Below, one piece after another: positions 7,667 to 15,784 of a stretch of 64,000 nt of DNA. The stretch is from the NCBI GenBank assembly GCA_900549725.1, contig URPL01000003.1, positions 1 to 64,000 on the forward strand, written 5' to 3'. Position numbers and translations under genes: made by a program. The notes beneath the pieces are model-generated. The model saw only the letters and a program-made list of their open reading frames with translations. It was not told where the DNA came from and did not search any database. The DNA is from an uncultured Eubacteriales bacterium. Its GTDB lineage: Bacteria > Bacillota > Clostridia > Oscillospirales > CAG-272. How positions within the stretch are numbered: position 1 is the first letter of the stretch; every line of letters begins with the position of its first letter.

Positions 7667-9003
7667 TTTTCTTCCGATTCCTCCGGCGCGTCCGCTTTGT
7701 GCGGATGCACCTTCACGGTAATTTCATGCGTCATAAATTCGTCCGCTTTGGTTACCGTAACGGTGAGATTCTGATAGTCGAACGAATAGCCTTCTTCGGG
7801 AATCCGCTCAGCGCGCTCGGTGAGCCAGCCGTTGACGGTCGTCGCCTCGGTTTCCTCATTCTCATCCTGCTCCAGGGAGAAGAATTCGAAAAAGTCCTCC
7901 ACCGTCGCCGTGCAAAGCACGCGGTATGTATCCTTTTCAATTTCCAGAAATTCCGAAATTTCCTCGTCGCGCTCGTCCCAAATCTCCCCGACGATCTCCT
8001 CCAAAATATCCTCCATGGAGACAATGCCGGAGGTTTCGCCGTATTCGTTGACGACAAGCACCAGGTGATTATGATCCGTCTGCATATCCTTAAACAGCAG
8101 ATTCAGATTCAGCGTTTCCGGCACAATGACCGGCTGATGCAGAATGGATGCCAGCGTAAAGCCGGGCTTTTCATGCGCAAGAAGATAGTCGCGCGTGTGC
8201 AGGATTCCGATGATGTGATCCTCCTCGGCGTCATACACGGGAATGCGGGAATATGCCTCGTTTTCAATCACGGAGAGCACCTCTGCCTCGCTTGCATCCT
8301 CCTTGAGGCAAACGACCGCCTTCCAGGGCGTCATCACATCCTCCGCGCTCATGCGGTCCAGCTTGAACACATTCTTGATATATTCGATATCATCCTGATC
8401 GAGCGTGCCGTCGCCCGCGCCCGCATCCAGCATCAAAACGATATCCTCCTCGGAAACCGCTTCCTCCTTTTCATGCGGGTCAATGCCGATCAGGCGCAGA
8501 ACGCCGTTGGTCGACACCGTTAAAAACCAAATGATCGGCCGCAGGATCGTCGCCAAGAATGAGATAATCCCGCAGACGGCGTTTGCCAGCTTCTCTTTAT
8601 GCTTCATGGCGATGCGCTTGGGAACAAGCTCGCCTAAAATCAGCGTGAAATACGACAATATCACCGTGGTGACAATGACGGCGATGGTATTCATCGTGCC
8701 GGCATACTGCTCGGAAACATGGAAAACGCGCATGAAAAAGCGGCTGATGTTTTCCGCGAAGTTATCCGCGGCAAAAGCGGAGCCCAAAAAGCCCGCGAGG
8801 GTAATGCCGATCTGAATGGTGGAGAGAAAGCGCGTGGGCTCTTCGATAATACGCAGCATTTTCTTTGCTTTTTTATCGCCCTCATCGGCAAGCGCATGCA
8901 CCTTTTTCTCGTTCAGGGAAATCACGGCGATTTCCGTCGCCGCAAAAAACGCGTTGAGCAAAATCAGAATGAGCTGTAACAGCAGCTGTTTTACTATGTC
9001 CAT
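7663..9003 (-). CDS. Hemolysin-C/CorC-like CNNM-CBS membrane protein
   Basis: A 446-residue protein. A CNNM (DUF21) membrane domain with four helices covers about residues 1-185, including the AFFAATEIAVISLN opening and GELVPKRIA. A pair of CBS domains (about 205-325: DRMSAEDVMTPW and YGETSGIVSMEDILEEIVGEI) and a C-terminal CorC/HlyC transporter-associated domain (about 340-430) follow. The family is linked to Mg2+ or Co2+ efflux and metal tolerance. The GGAGG upstream of ATG 9003 is 15 bases away, longer than usual, so the exact start is not certain. It is transcribed alone from a consensus promoter through a leader of about 200 bases. Confidence 0.92.
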   Translation of the reverse strand: MDIVKQLLLQLILILLNAFFAATEIAVISLNEKKVHALADEGDKKAKKMLRIIEEPTRFLSTIQIGITLAGFLGSAFAADNFAENISRFFMRVFHVSEQYAGTMNTIAVIVTTVILSYFTLILGELVPKRIAMKHKEKLANAVCGIISFLATILRPIIWFLTVSTNGVLRLIGIDPHEKEEAVSEEDIVLMLDAGAGDGTLDQDDIEYIKNVFKLDRMSAEDVMTPWKAVVCLKEDASEAEVLSVIENEAYSRIPVYDAEEDHIIGILHTRDYLLAHEKPGFTLASILHQPVIVPETLNLNLLFKDMQTDHNHLVLVVNEYGETSGIVSMEDILEEIVGEIWDERDEEISEFLEIEKDTYRVLCTATVEDFFEFFSLEQDENEETEATTVNGWLTERAERIPEEGYSFDYQNLTVTVTKADEFMTHEITVKVHPHKADAPEESEEK

Positions 9004-9213
9004 ATAGAAAAAATCAATCCTCCGAATTTTTATTGTGTTTCATATGTCCGCTCTGCGCTCTCACAAACGCCGAACCGTACCACAGCGAAAGCGCAGCGGC
9101 GGCAGCCGACGCCGGGCAAACCGCGGGGGATTGACTATGACCGAAAAGATACTACTTCGGGGAAGGGGTTCCATTGAAATAACCAACTCCTTTTTTTCAT
9201 GATATTGAGATAA
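9004..9213 (-). promoter_or_regulatory. Long GC-rich 5' leader of the CNNM gene, unassigned
   Basis: The promoter at 9219-9247 places the start of transcription about 205 bases before the start codon. The leader is GC-rich with purine-rich and pyrimidine-rich blocks, but I could not fold it into a known riboswitch. M-box hallmarks are absent, and only a loose GAAGTAGT resemblance to yybP-ykoY was seen. No open reading frame is evident inside it. Confidence 0.35.
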
Positions 9214-9218
9214 GAATC

Positions 9219-9247
9219 ATTATATGCGAAAATGCCTTTGTTGTCAA
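9219..9247 (-). promoter_or_regulatory. Sigma-A promoter for the CNNM gene
   Basis: On the minus strand TTGACA (9247-9242) and TATAAT (9224-9219) are both perfect and 17 bases apart. Confidence 0.92.
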
Positions 9248-9339
9248 GTGTCGGCAAAAACATTGCCGCAAAAATTCCAAAATCATGAAATAGTCGTCTT
9301 GTTTTGCAATTTTGCGCAAAAGCGGAACGCATTTCCGCG

Positions 9340-9368
9340 GTTTTTCTCTGCGGCGCCATTGCATACTA
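9340..9368 (+). promoter_or_regulatory. Possible sporulation-type (sigma-G/F) -10 element before pdaA-like gene
   Basis: CATACTA at 9362-9368 matches the -10 of forespore sigma-G/F promoters. The matching -35 region (GTTTT, about 9340-9344) is poor. The inference rests mainly on the target gene being a PdaA homologue. Confidence 0.3.
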
Positions 9369-9403
9369 TGCGCAAAGACCAACAAAAAAAGGAGACGAAA
9401 ATC

Positions 9404-10279
9404 ATGAAAGCAGGACGCTTGCAAAAACCAATCGGCATCTGTGCACTTGCGCTTTTTTTGCTGCTGTCGCTTTTTTTGCAGCAAAGCTTCGGCGCGCTGA
9501 AATGCTATAACTGGTATTTCAAGAAAAACGAAGAGCATAAGCAACCGCCGCTCGACAGCGAATTTTGGATGATCGATCAATACGAAACATATTATCTTGA
9601 CCGCAGTGCAAACGATACGGACCGCGTTTTATATCTCACCTTCGACGCGGGCTATGAAAACGGGAATGTGGAAAAGGTGGTGGATGCGCTGAATGCGCAA
9701 GGAGTGCCCGGCGCATTTTTCGTGCTTTCGCATCTTGCAAAAGCCAATGCGCCGCTGCTGCAGAAAATGGCGCAAAGCGGCCATACCGTCTGCAACCACA
9801 CGGCAAATCACAAAGACATGACAAAATGCGAGGACGCACAGGCGTTTGCCGCGGAGCTGGACGCGCTCAGACAGGATTGCGCCGCAATTGGCGTTCCGGT
9901 GGCAAACTATTATCGGCCGCCGCAGGGCCGCTTTTGCGAGAAAAATCTTGCATGGGCAAAAGAGCTCGGTTATCGGACGATTTTCTGGAGCTTCGCCTAT
10001 TGCGATTGGGATAACGACAAGCAACCCGACCCCGCCGCCGCGCTGAAAAACATTTTGGAGCATACCCATCCCGGCGCCGTGATTCTGCTGCACCCGACCT
10101 CCGCAACCAATGCGGAAATTCTGCCAAAACTGCTGGAGGAATGGAAGGCACAGGGGTACCGCTTCGGAACGCTCGACGAGCTGGTTACGCGGGAGCATGC
10201 GCGGAGGGAAAAAGAGGCAAATGAGCCGCAAAGCAATTACCGCACCAAAAAACCAAGCTCTGCAAAGGAGACCGCATAA
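9404..10279 (+). CDS. pdaA: PdaA-like polysaccharide deacetylase (delta-lactam forming type)
   Basis: A 291-residue protein with an N-terminal signal anchor (about 8-30) and a NodB deacetylase domain. Motif 1 is the PdaA-specific form TFDAGYENGN (79-88) instead of TFDDGP; His132 and His136 in NHTANH are metal ligands; RPPQGRF (171-177) is motif 3. PdaA removes acetyl groups from N-acetylmuramic acid during spore cortex formation to make muramic delta-lactam. A strong AAAAAGGAG supports ATG 9404. The stop overlaps the next gene (TAATG). The symbol rests on motif 1; the exact substrate is inferred. Confidence 0.85.
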   Translation: MKAGRLQKPIGICALALFLLLSLFLQQSFGALKCYNWYFKKNEEHKQPPLDSEFWMIDQYETYYLDRSANDTDRVLYLTFDAGYENGNVEKVVDALNAQGVPGAFFVLSHLAKANAPLLQKMAQSGHTVCNHTANHKDMTKCEDAQAFAAELDALRQDCAAIGVPVANYYRPPQGRFCEKNLAWAKELGYRTIFWSFAYCDWDNDKQPDPAAALKNILEHTHPGAVILLHPTSATNAEILPKLLEEWKAQGYRFGTLDELVTREHARREKEANEPQSNYRTKKPSSAKETA

Positions 10280-10998
10280 TGCGCCGCGCGCAGCAGCATC
10301 GCCCAAAGCGTCTGCTTGCCGCGCTGCTCGGCCTGGCACTGCCCCTTTTCCTCCGCTTGGGCAGCGCTGCCTCCTATACGCCCCTGCGCGACCCGAATGT
10401 TTACCGCTGCCATAAAAACGACTGCCGCAAAATTGCGCTGACCTTTGACGACGGCCCGCATAGGGAATATACCGCGCAAATTCTTTCGATTCTGGAGCAA
10501 TATCACGCGCGGGCGACTTTTTTCGTCATCGGCTCCAATGCGCGCGCTCATCCGGAGCTTCTGCAGCGCGCACAGGCTTTGGGCTGCGAGATCGGCAATC
10601 ACACCATGGACCACACCGCCCTTTGCTCCATGGACCTTGCCCATCTGCGCCGCGAGATATTGGAATGCGAGCAGACAGTCGGGCAGATTCTTGAAAGCCG
10701 CCCGCTGTGGTTCCGTCCGCCGCAAGGCTATTGCACGGCGCAGATTTCCGCCCTGGCAGATGCGCTGGATTATCGCGTTGCCCTTTGGTGCATTGATACG
10801 GAGGACTGGAAGCACCGCAGCGCAGATGCCATTTGCGATACCGTACTCTCACAGATCGAATGCGGGGACATTGTGCTCATGCATGATTTCATCGGCGGGG
10901 AAAGCCATACGCCGCAGGCGCTAGAGCGGCTTGTGCCGGCTTTGCAGCAGCAGGGCTTTTCGCTGGTCACCCTCTCCGAGCTCGTGGGCACGAACTGA
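10279..10998 (+). CDS. NodB-type polysaccharide (peptidoglycan/chitooligosaccharide) deacetylase
   Basis: A 239-residue protein with a signal sequence (about 8-31) and a complete NodB domain: TFDDGPH at 55-61 (Asp57/Asp58), NHTMDH at 107-112 (His108 and His112 metal ligands), RPPQGY, and a late HDF motif for the catalytic histidine. It should deacetylate GlcNAc or MurNAc residues in the wall. It overlaps the PdaA-like gene by one base, so the pair is co-translated; having two different deacetylases side by side may reflect cortex-specific and vegetative or polymer-specific roles. Confidence 0.88.
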   Translation: MRRAQQHRPKRLLAALLGLALPLFLRLGSAASYTPLRDPNVYRCHKNDCRKIALTFDDGPHREYTAQILSILEQYHARATFFVIGSNARAHPELLQRAQALGCEIGNHTMDHTALCSMDLAHLRREILECEQTVGQILESRPLWFRPPQGYCTAQISALADALDYRVALWCIDTEDWKHRSADAICDTVLSQIECGDIVLMHDFIGGESHTPQALERLVPALQQQGFSLVTLSELVGTN

Positions 10999-11005
10999 AA
11001 AAGCA

Positions 11006-11045
11006 GGGCTGCAGGCCATAGCCTGCAGCCCATGTTTATTTTTTC
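11006..11045 (+). terminator. Terminator of the deacetylase operon
   Basis: GGGCTGCAGGC (11006-11016) pairs perfectly with GCCTGCAGCCC (11021-11031) and is followed by ATGTTTATTTTTT. Confidence 0.85.
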
Positions 11046-11084
11046 CGGAATCGGTATCGGAACCGCCCTTTTTCGCGGCACTGT

Positions 11085-14039
11085 TTATTTTACCCCAAGC
11101 TTTGCAAACAGCAGCATCGGCAGCATAAACAAAAGATGATACAGCGCGATTGCGGCGGAGGGCAGCGTAAAGCTCTGCCCGAAGAAGATCAGCAGCGTGA
11201 GAACGGCAAGACCGATCAAAATTGCGCAGATCTTAAGCACCGTGTTACGGCGGATGCAGCGCAGCACCTTCTCGCACAGCGCCAGCGCCTGCAGCAGAGA
11301 CTTTGCAGAACCCTTGGAAACAACGCCGGAGCCGAGCCGCTCCACGCTCTCGCTTGCGGTGGGATCCTCACGGCGGCGGCGAATCGTTTTCACGGGATAG
11401 CGTGACATATGGATTTTTGCGGCAAGCATGCCGTCATCGATATTGGGGTCGCTCGTCTTGATTGCAACGCAAACGCCCTGGCGATACAGCTCTTTGAGCA
11501 CCGTTTCAAAATCCGAATCCACGGAATACTGCACAAACATCTTTGCAGCCATTTCCGTTTCATATGCCATAAACAAAACAGAGGCGTCGTAGGAATTCTC
11601 CATGGTCTGCTCTTCATCGCGCAAATGAATGCTGTACCCATAGCGGTTCATAAAGCTTGCCTTACCGATCAGAATCAGGCGCCCGTCCACCGTCGCCTCG
11701 ATCCCGTCGTCATCAATGCGGCGTATCTCGGTGACATCCGAATGGCCAAGCTCCGCCGTCGCCATGGAAAAGACATCGGCAAGCGGGCCGCCGATGCGGG
11801 AAAATACGCTTGCGGCATTGTACAGAATGTGATCGATACGGTTTTCTCCGTATACCTTCACCGAGCGCACCTTCACGCCCCATGCGGGGAACACATCGGC
11901 ATCGGTAAAGGAAATCACGGAGGCGTCGGAATATTCCGCAAACGAGCCGTCTCCGAGAATGGCGCTGTCCTTGGCAAACGCGCGCGCAGCCGCCTCATAA
12001 ACCGGCATGCCGAACGAAACAAATGCGGAAACGGGCAGCACCGCCATTGCGGCGACATAGCCCATGTTGACCGCCGTATATACATCCTGCTTCATCAGAT
12101 ACGAAGCGGCGCCGAAAGCAACGCAGGCAAGCAGCATCAGCGGGAAAACGACCCGCAGCACCTTTTTGTATGCCGGGTATGCGTCAAACCGCTCATAGAA
12201 GCCTTCCACAAAGGAGGTGCGGCGGATGCGGAACATCGCCGGGGAATCCGGCAGATATTCCGAGAAGGTTTCAATCTCCTGCTCCGCCTCTTCCCGCGGG
12301 AGCGGATCGGCGGCATATTTCGTCTTTTTGGAGGAAACGACCTTAAACGCCATGATCTCCCGCTTTTGCCGCAGAAGCTCATGCAAAAGATTTAAAAAGG
12401 CGCAAAGCCCCACCGGGAAATTATAAAGGCGAACGCCGGCAGCAGGCGACAAAATGCAAATCGCCGCGCTGTATACCGTTGCGAAAATCAAGCCGAGCGC
12501 CGTGACGGTATCCGCCACGGGCTGCTTGTGAAATGCTGCGCGCAGCCCCTGCCAAAGCTGCTTCCAGACAAGCCCGCAAAGCAGCAGGGTGAGCTGATAA
12601 TTGATCAGGGTATGGATCACGGGATATGCCGTGCTGTCCAGCGCCTGCGGCAGCTTCATGCCGATCCAGAAAGCGTTTTCATATAAAAACAGAAGCACCA
12701 GCAGCACCACGCCGAGCACAACCTTCAGCAGTGTTTTGCCGTATCTCTTTTTATAGCCTGCAAAGATTTCCTTATTCTGTGCGGCCGAGACATATTCCGT
12801 GCGGGCAGCCAGACGGGACTTTTCTCCCTTGGCGCGCACCATACGGTCATAGGTGTCCTCGCGGCGGCGCGCAATTTCTTCGCGCAGCTCCTGCGCGCGC
12901 TGCTGCCCGACCTCTTCGTTCAGCTTGCCGTCCTCGCCGAATGCCATCATCAGTTCAAGGTCCTGCTGGTCGAATTCGCCGGCGCTGCGCTCAAGATCCT
13001 CCGTCATAGAGGCAGTGAGCGAATCCTCCATTGCCGCGGTATCTCCGTCTGCAATCTGCTCGGAGGCGGCATGGTCCTGCGCCTGCTTTTCCTCGGGGCT
13101 GATAAACGCAAGCGGCTCTTCCGCTTTTTCTTCCTCCGGATGCTCCGCGTCCTCGCCGCGCTGCGCCAAAAATTCCATGAATTCCTCGTAGGAGCGGTCG
13201 CCCTCCGATTCCTGCTCGGCAATCAGCTCGTCCAGCCCCAGTGCACCGGCGGCGCGTTCGGCGCGCTCTTTTGCGGCCTTTTGCGCTTCATATTCTTCGG
13301 CAGCCTGCTTGGCGCGCAGCTCCGCCTGCTCTTTTTCCGCTTGTTCCGCCTGTTCGCGGGCGCGCTGCTGCGCAGCCTTTTCCTGCTCGGCGGCAATATC
13401 CAGAATTGCCTGCGGATAATCCGCAACTTCCTCTTCCAGATATACCTCGGATTCCTCGGGCGTGGTCGATTCCGCTGCTTTCGGCTCATCTGCTGCCTGA
13501 CCGTTTTCCGCCTCGGCTTGCGTCTGCCGTGGCTGTGCAGGCGCATCACCGTACCCGGTGTCGTCCTCGGCATCGTCCTTGCCGCCGACAGGCGTCTGCT
13601 CCGTCTGTTCTTGCGGTGCGGCAGTAAAGCCCTGCAGCTCTTCCGCAGTCGCAGGCTCCGGCGCGGGTGCTTTTGCAGGTTCATATTCCGCCGCTGGCTC
13701 AGCTTTGATCGGCTCCGCCTCGACAGGTTCTGCTTCGATCCGCTCCGCCTCAACAGGCTCCGCCTCGGCTGATTCCGGCGCGAAGGCGTTCTCCCCCTTG
13801 GCAGCGAGCTCGCCGTTTAAATATTTACGGATGATCTGCGCCATAGCGGCATCATCCATGTCGTCCGTGATATAGGCGGAAATCTCCCCCGCCATTTTTT
13901 CAAGCACCGCCTGCCGTTTTGTCTTAGCACCCTCGGGGCGGTCGGTCTGCCCGTCGCCAAGGTCCGTCTGCAGCTGCTTGAGAAGGTCCAATGCGGACAG
14001 GTTTTCGGAGGCACTTGTCTCTTGGTTGTTGTGCGCCAT
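11085..14039 (-). CDS. Large acidic coiled-coil protein with a catalytically dead P1B-type ATPase-like membrane module
   Basis: A 984-residue protein. Residues 1-430 are acidic, Ala/Glu/Gln-rich and partly coiled coil, with an imperfect EPVEAE repeat at 93-117. About eight membrane helices follow (436-460, 471-500, 507-530, 535-556, 627-649, 655-682, 934-955, 957-980). Positions match a P1B metal ATPase: PVADTVTALG (507-516) resembles the MDTL-ALG helix; LPVSAFVSFGMP (668-679) stands where CPCALGLATP belongs; FTDADVF (711-717) replaces FDKTGTL; a DGRLILIGK block (785-793) resembles the N domain; KTSDP (861-865) replaces LTGDN. GDGxNDxP and an actuator TGE loop are absent. It cannot work as a normal ion pump; a sensor, scaffold or regulator is possible. 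ATG 14039 has AAGGAG; it follows rlmB by 25 bases. Confidence 0.7.
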   Translation of the reverse strand: MAHNNQETSASENLSALDLLKQLQTDLGDGQTDRPEGAKTKRQAVLEKMAGEISAYITDDMDDAAMAQIIRKYLNGELAAKGENAFAPESAEAEPVEAERIEAEPVEAEPIKAEPAAEYEPAKAPAPEPATAEELQGFTAAPQEQTEQTPVGGKDDAEDDTGYGDAPAQPRQTQAEAENGQAADEPKAAESTTPEESEVYLEEEVADYPQAILDIAAEQEKAAQQRAREQAEQAEKEQAELRAKQAAEEYEAQKAAKERAERAAGALGLDELIAEQESEGDRSYEEFMEFLAQRGEDAEHPEEEKAEEPLAFISPEEKQAQDHAASEQIADGDTAAMEDSLTASMTEDLERSAGEFDQQDLELMMAFGEDGKLNEEVGQQRAQELREEIARRREDTYDRMVRAKGEKSRLAARTEYVSAAQNKEIFAGYKKRYGKTLLKVVLGVVLLVLLFLYENAFWIGMKLPQALDSTAYPVIHTLINYQLTLLLCGLVWKQLWQGLRAAFHKQPVADTVTALGLIFATVYSAAICILSPAAGVRLYNFPVGLCAFLNLLHELLRQKREIMAFKVVSSKKTKYAADPLPREEAEQEIETFSEYLPDSPAMFRIRRTSFVEGFYERFDAYPAYKKVLRVVFPLMLLACVAFGAASYLMKQDVYTAVNMGYVAAMAVLPVSAFVSFGMPVYEAAARAFAKDSAILGDGSFAEYSDASVISFTDADVFPAWGVKVRSVKVYGENRIDHILYNAASVFSRIGGPLADVFSMATAELGHSDVTEIRRIDDDGIEATVDGRLILIGKASFMNRYGYSIHLRDEEQTMENSYDASVLFMAYETEMAAKMFVQYSVDSDFETVLKELYRQGVCVAIKTSDPNIDDGMLAAKIHMSRYPVKTIRRRREDPTASESVERLGSGVVSKGSAKSLLQALALCEKVLRCIRRNTVLKICAILIGLAVLTLLIFFGQSFTLPSAAIALYHLLFMLPMLLFAKLGVK

Positions 14040-14064
14040 AGATCCATTTCTCCTTTTTGATTGA

Positions 14065-14880
14065 TTACCGCGTACCGTCGGCGGCGCGGGCGCGGCGGGC
14101 AAGACTGATCACAATCGCCGCTGCCGCGGATACATTCAAAGAATTCACTTTCCCGTACATCGGGATACTGACGACAAAATCGCTGCGCTCACGCACAAGG
14201 CGGCTGATGCCCTCCCCCTCGCTTCCGAGCACAATGGCAACAGGGCCGGAAAAATCCTGCTCAAATACATCGGTTCCGCCCGTTTCTGCCGCGTAAACGA
14301 ACACGCCGCGTTTTTTCAGCTCCTCCACGGCGGCGGCAATTCCGCCCACACGCGCGACCGCAACATGCTCAATCGCTCCTGCGGATGCCTTTGTCACCGT
14401 CGGGGTCATGCCGCAGCTGCTGCGCTTGGGAATGATCAGCCCGTGAACACCCTGCGCCTCACAGCTGCGCAAAATCGCCCCGAGATTATGCGGATCGGAA
14501 ATGTTTTCCGCAATGACAAAAAACGGCGGCTCATTGCGCTGCGCCGCAATTTCAAACAGCGCATCCAGATCGACATATTCCTTTTGCGCCGCCATGGCGA
14601 CAATGCCCTGGTGTACCGCGCCGCCGCTGAGGGAATCCAGCTTTTTCCGCTCGGATTCAATCACGGGAATCCTGCGGTCAAGCGCCTTTGCAACCAGCTC
14701 CGTAATGGAGCCTTCGCGTTCTCCGCGCTGCACAAAAATCTTATCAACGCTTCTGCCGCTTTTCAAAAGCTCCCGCACGGCATTGCGCCCGATGACGGCT
14801 CCGGGAGCCGCCTGCGCTGTCCATTGCTCCGTCTGCCCGTCAGCCGTTTTGCGGCGCTTGCGATATGCGTTTTGCTTCAT
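14065..14880 (-). CDS. rlmB: 23S rRNA (guanosine-2'-O-)-methyltransferase, SpoU/TrmH family
   Basis: A 271-residue SpoU-type methyltransferase. A substrate-binding domain (about 28-105, GAVIGRNAVRELLKSG) is followed by the SPOUT knot domain with the three family motifs: ENISDPHNLGAILRSCEA, VLGSEGEGISRLV and IPMYGKVNSLNVSAAAAI. RlmB methylates G2251 in the ribosomal P-loop; TrmH-type relatives can act on tRNA, so the target is inferred. A short basic N-terminal extension (residues 1-25) is present. GGGAG lies twelve bases before the ATG. It is the first gene of a unit with the pseudo-ATPase gene. Confidence 0.9.
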   Translation of the reverse strand: MKQNAYRKRRKTADGQTEQWTAQAAPGAVIGRNAVRELLKSGRSVDKIFVQRGEREGSITELVAKALDRRIPVIESERKKLDSLSGGAVHQGIVAMAAQKEYVDLDALFEIAAQRNEPPFFVIAENISDPHNLGAILRSCEAQGVHGLIIPKRSSCGMTPTVTKASAGAIEHVAVARVGGIAAAVEELKKRGVFVYAAETGGTDVFEQDFSGPVAIVLGSEGEGISRLVRERSDFVVSIPMYGKVNSLNVSAAAAIVISLARRARAADGTR

Positions 14881-14951
14881 ATTTCATCCATTCTCCCGAA
14901 ATTCGGTAATCGCGAAATCCGGGCTTGTCCAAAGATACCGTTACACGATTC

Positions 14952-14980
14952 AGTATAGCATAAAAAATTCGGTTTGTACA
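14952..14980 (-). promoter_or_regulatory. Promoter for rlmB unit
   Basis: On the minus strand TATACT (14957-14952) carries an extended TGC, and TGTACA (14980-14975) lies 17 bases upstream. Confidence 0.65.
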
Positions 14981-15072
14981 GGGATTTTTCAAATAATTTC
15001 GACAACTTCCGCTTTTTCCTGCCCTTCCCGATTTCGGAAAAACAAGAAATCTGCGCCATGCAAGGCACAGAC

Positions 15073-15101
15073 TTGACAGAATCGCCGCCCCGTATTACAA
15101 T
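15073..15101 (+). promoter_or_regulatory. Promoter for pyrR
   Basis: TTGACA (15073-15078) and TACAAT (15096-15101) are 17 bases apart, 36 bases before the pyrR start. Confidence 0.88.
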
Positions 15102-15136
15102 AACTGTGAAAACAGAGAAAACAAACGGGGGGCATC

Positions 15137-15700
15137 ATGAAAGAAAAAGCGACCATTGCAACCGCAGCAGATGTTGACCGTATGCTCACGCGGATCGCGC
15201 ATCAGATCATCGAAAAAAATCACGGCATCAACGGCCTGTGCCTTATCGGCATCCGCACGCGCGGAGTGCCGCTCGCCTGCCGCATTGCCGAAAAAATTTC
15301 AGCAATCGAAGGAGCATCCGTTCCCGTCGGCGCGCTGGACATCACCTGGTATCGGGACGATCTGAGCGTCGTCGCCGAAGCGCCGCAGCTCGGAAAAAGC
15401 GAAATTCCCTTTTCCGTGGAGGGGATGACGGTCGTTTTGGTGGACGATGTGATCTACACCGGCCGTACCGCCCGCGCCGCGCTGGACGCCGTGATTTCCC
15501 TTGGACGCCCGGGGCGCATCCAGCTTTGCGTTTTGGTGGATCGCGGCCATACGGAGCTGCCCATCCGCCCGAATTTCGTCGGCAAAAATATTCCCACCTC
15601 GCATGAAGAAATCGTCGCCGTGCATCTGAGCGAATGCGACGGGGATGATAAAATCTGTATTTTGGAAAAAAACCGAACCATCCCTATGCAAGGTAAGTAA
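15137..15700 (+). CDS. pyrR: PyrR bifunctional regulator / uracil phosphoribosyltransferase
   Basis: A 187-residue PRTase-fold protein of the usual PyrR length (about 180). It has the start LIGIRTRGVPLA, the ALDITWYRDDL segment, the PRPP loop VVLVDDVIYTGRTARAAL (about 101-118), and the LVDRGHTELPIRPNFVGKNIPTS block that distinguishes PyrR from other UPRTases. It binds attenuator RNA in pyrimidine operons when UMP is high and has a uracil phosphoribosyltransferase side activity. It stands alone here, so its targets lie elsewhere. A G-rich ribosome site (GGGGGG) precedes the ATG. Confidence 0.95.
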   Translation: MKEKATIATAADVDRMLTRIAHQIIEKNHGINGLCLIGIRTRGVPLACRIAEKISAIEGASVPVGALDITWYRDDLSVVAEAPQLGKSEIPFSVEGMTVVLVDDVIYTGRTARAALDAVISLGRPGRIQLCVLVDRGHTELPIRPNFVGKNIPTSHEEIVAVHLSECDGDDKICILEKNRTIPMQGK

Positions 15701-15713
15701 AAAGTAAAAAAGA

Positions 15714-15776
15714 ACACACCCGCTTCCGCCGTGCACAATTCAGTGCGCCCCGCGGAAAAAGCGGGTGTGTATTTTT
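15714..15776. terminator. Terminator between pyrR and the malY-type gene
   Basis: ACACACCCGCTT (15714-15725) pairs with AAGCGGGTGTGT (about 15759-15770) followed by ATTTTTA. An internal smaller hairpin fills the loop. It can serve both convergent genes. Confidence 0.85.
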
Positions 15777-15784
15777 ATGCCTTT

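Noticed and set aside
9100..9180. Resemblance of the CNNM leader to the yybP-ykoY manganese riboswitch (GAAGTAGT and a GTCA segment)
   Set aside because: The expected paired elements and second conserved loop could not be matched, so no class was assigned.
13071..13772. Leu/Phe/Arg-rich plus-strand frame opposite the acidic head of the pseudo-ATPase
   Set aside because: Low-complexity antisense of Glu/Ala codons; apparent membrane character is an artefact.
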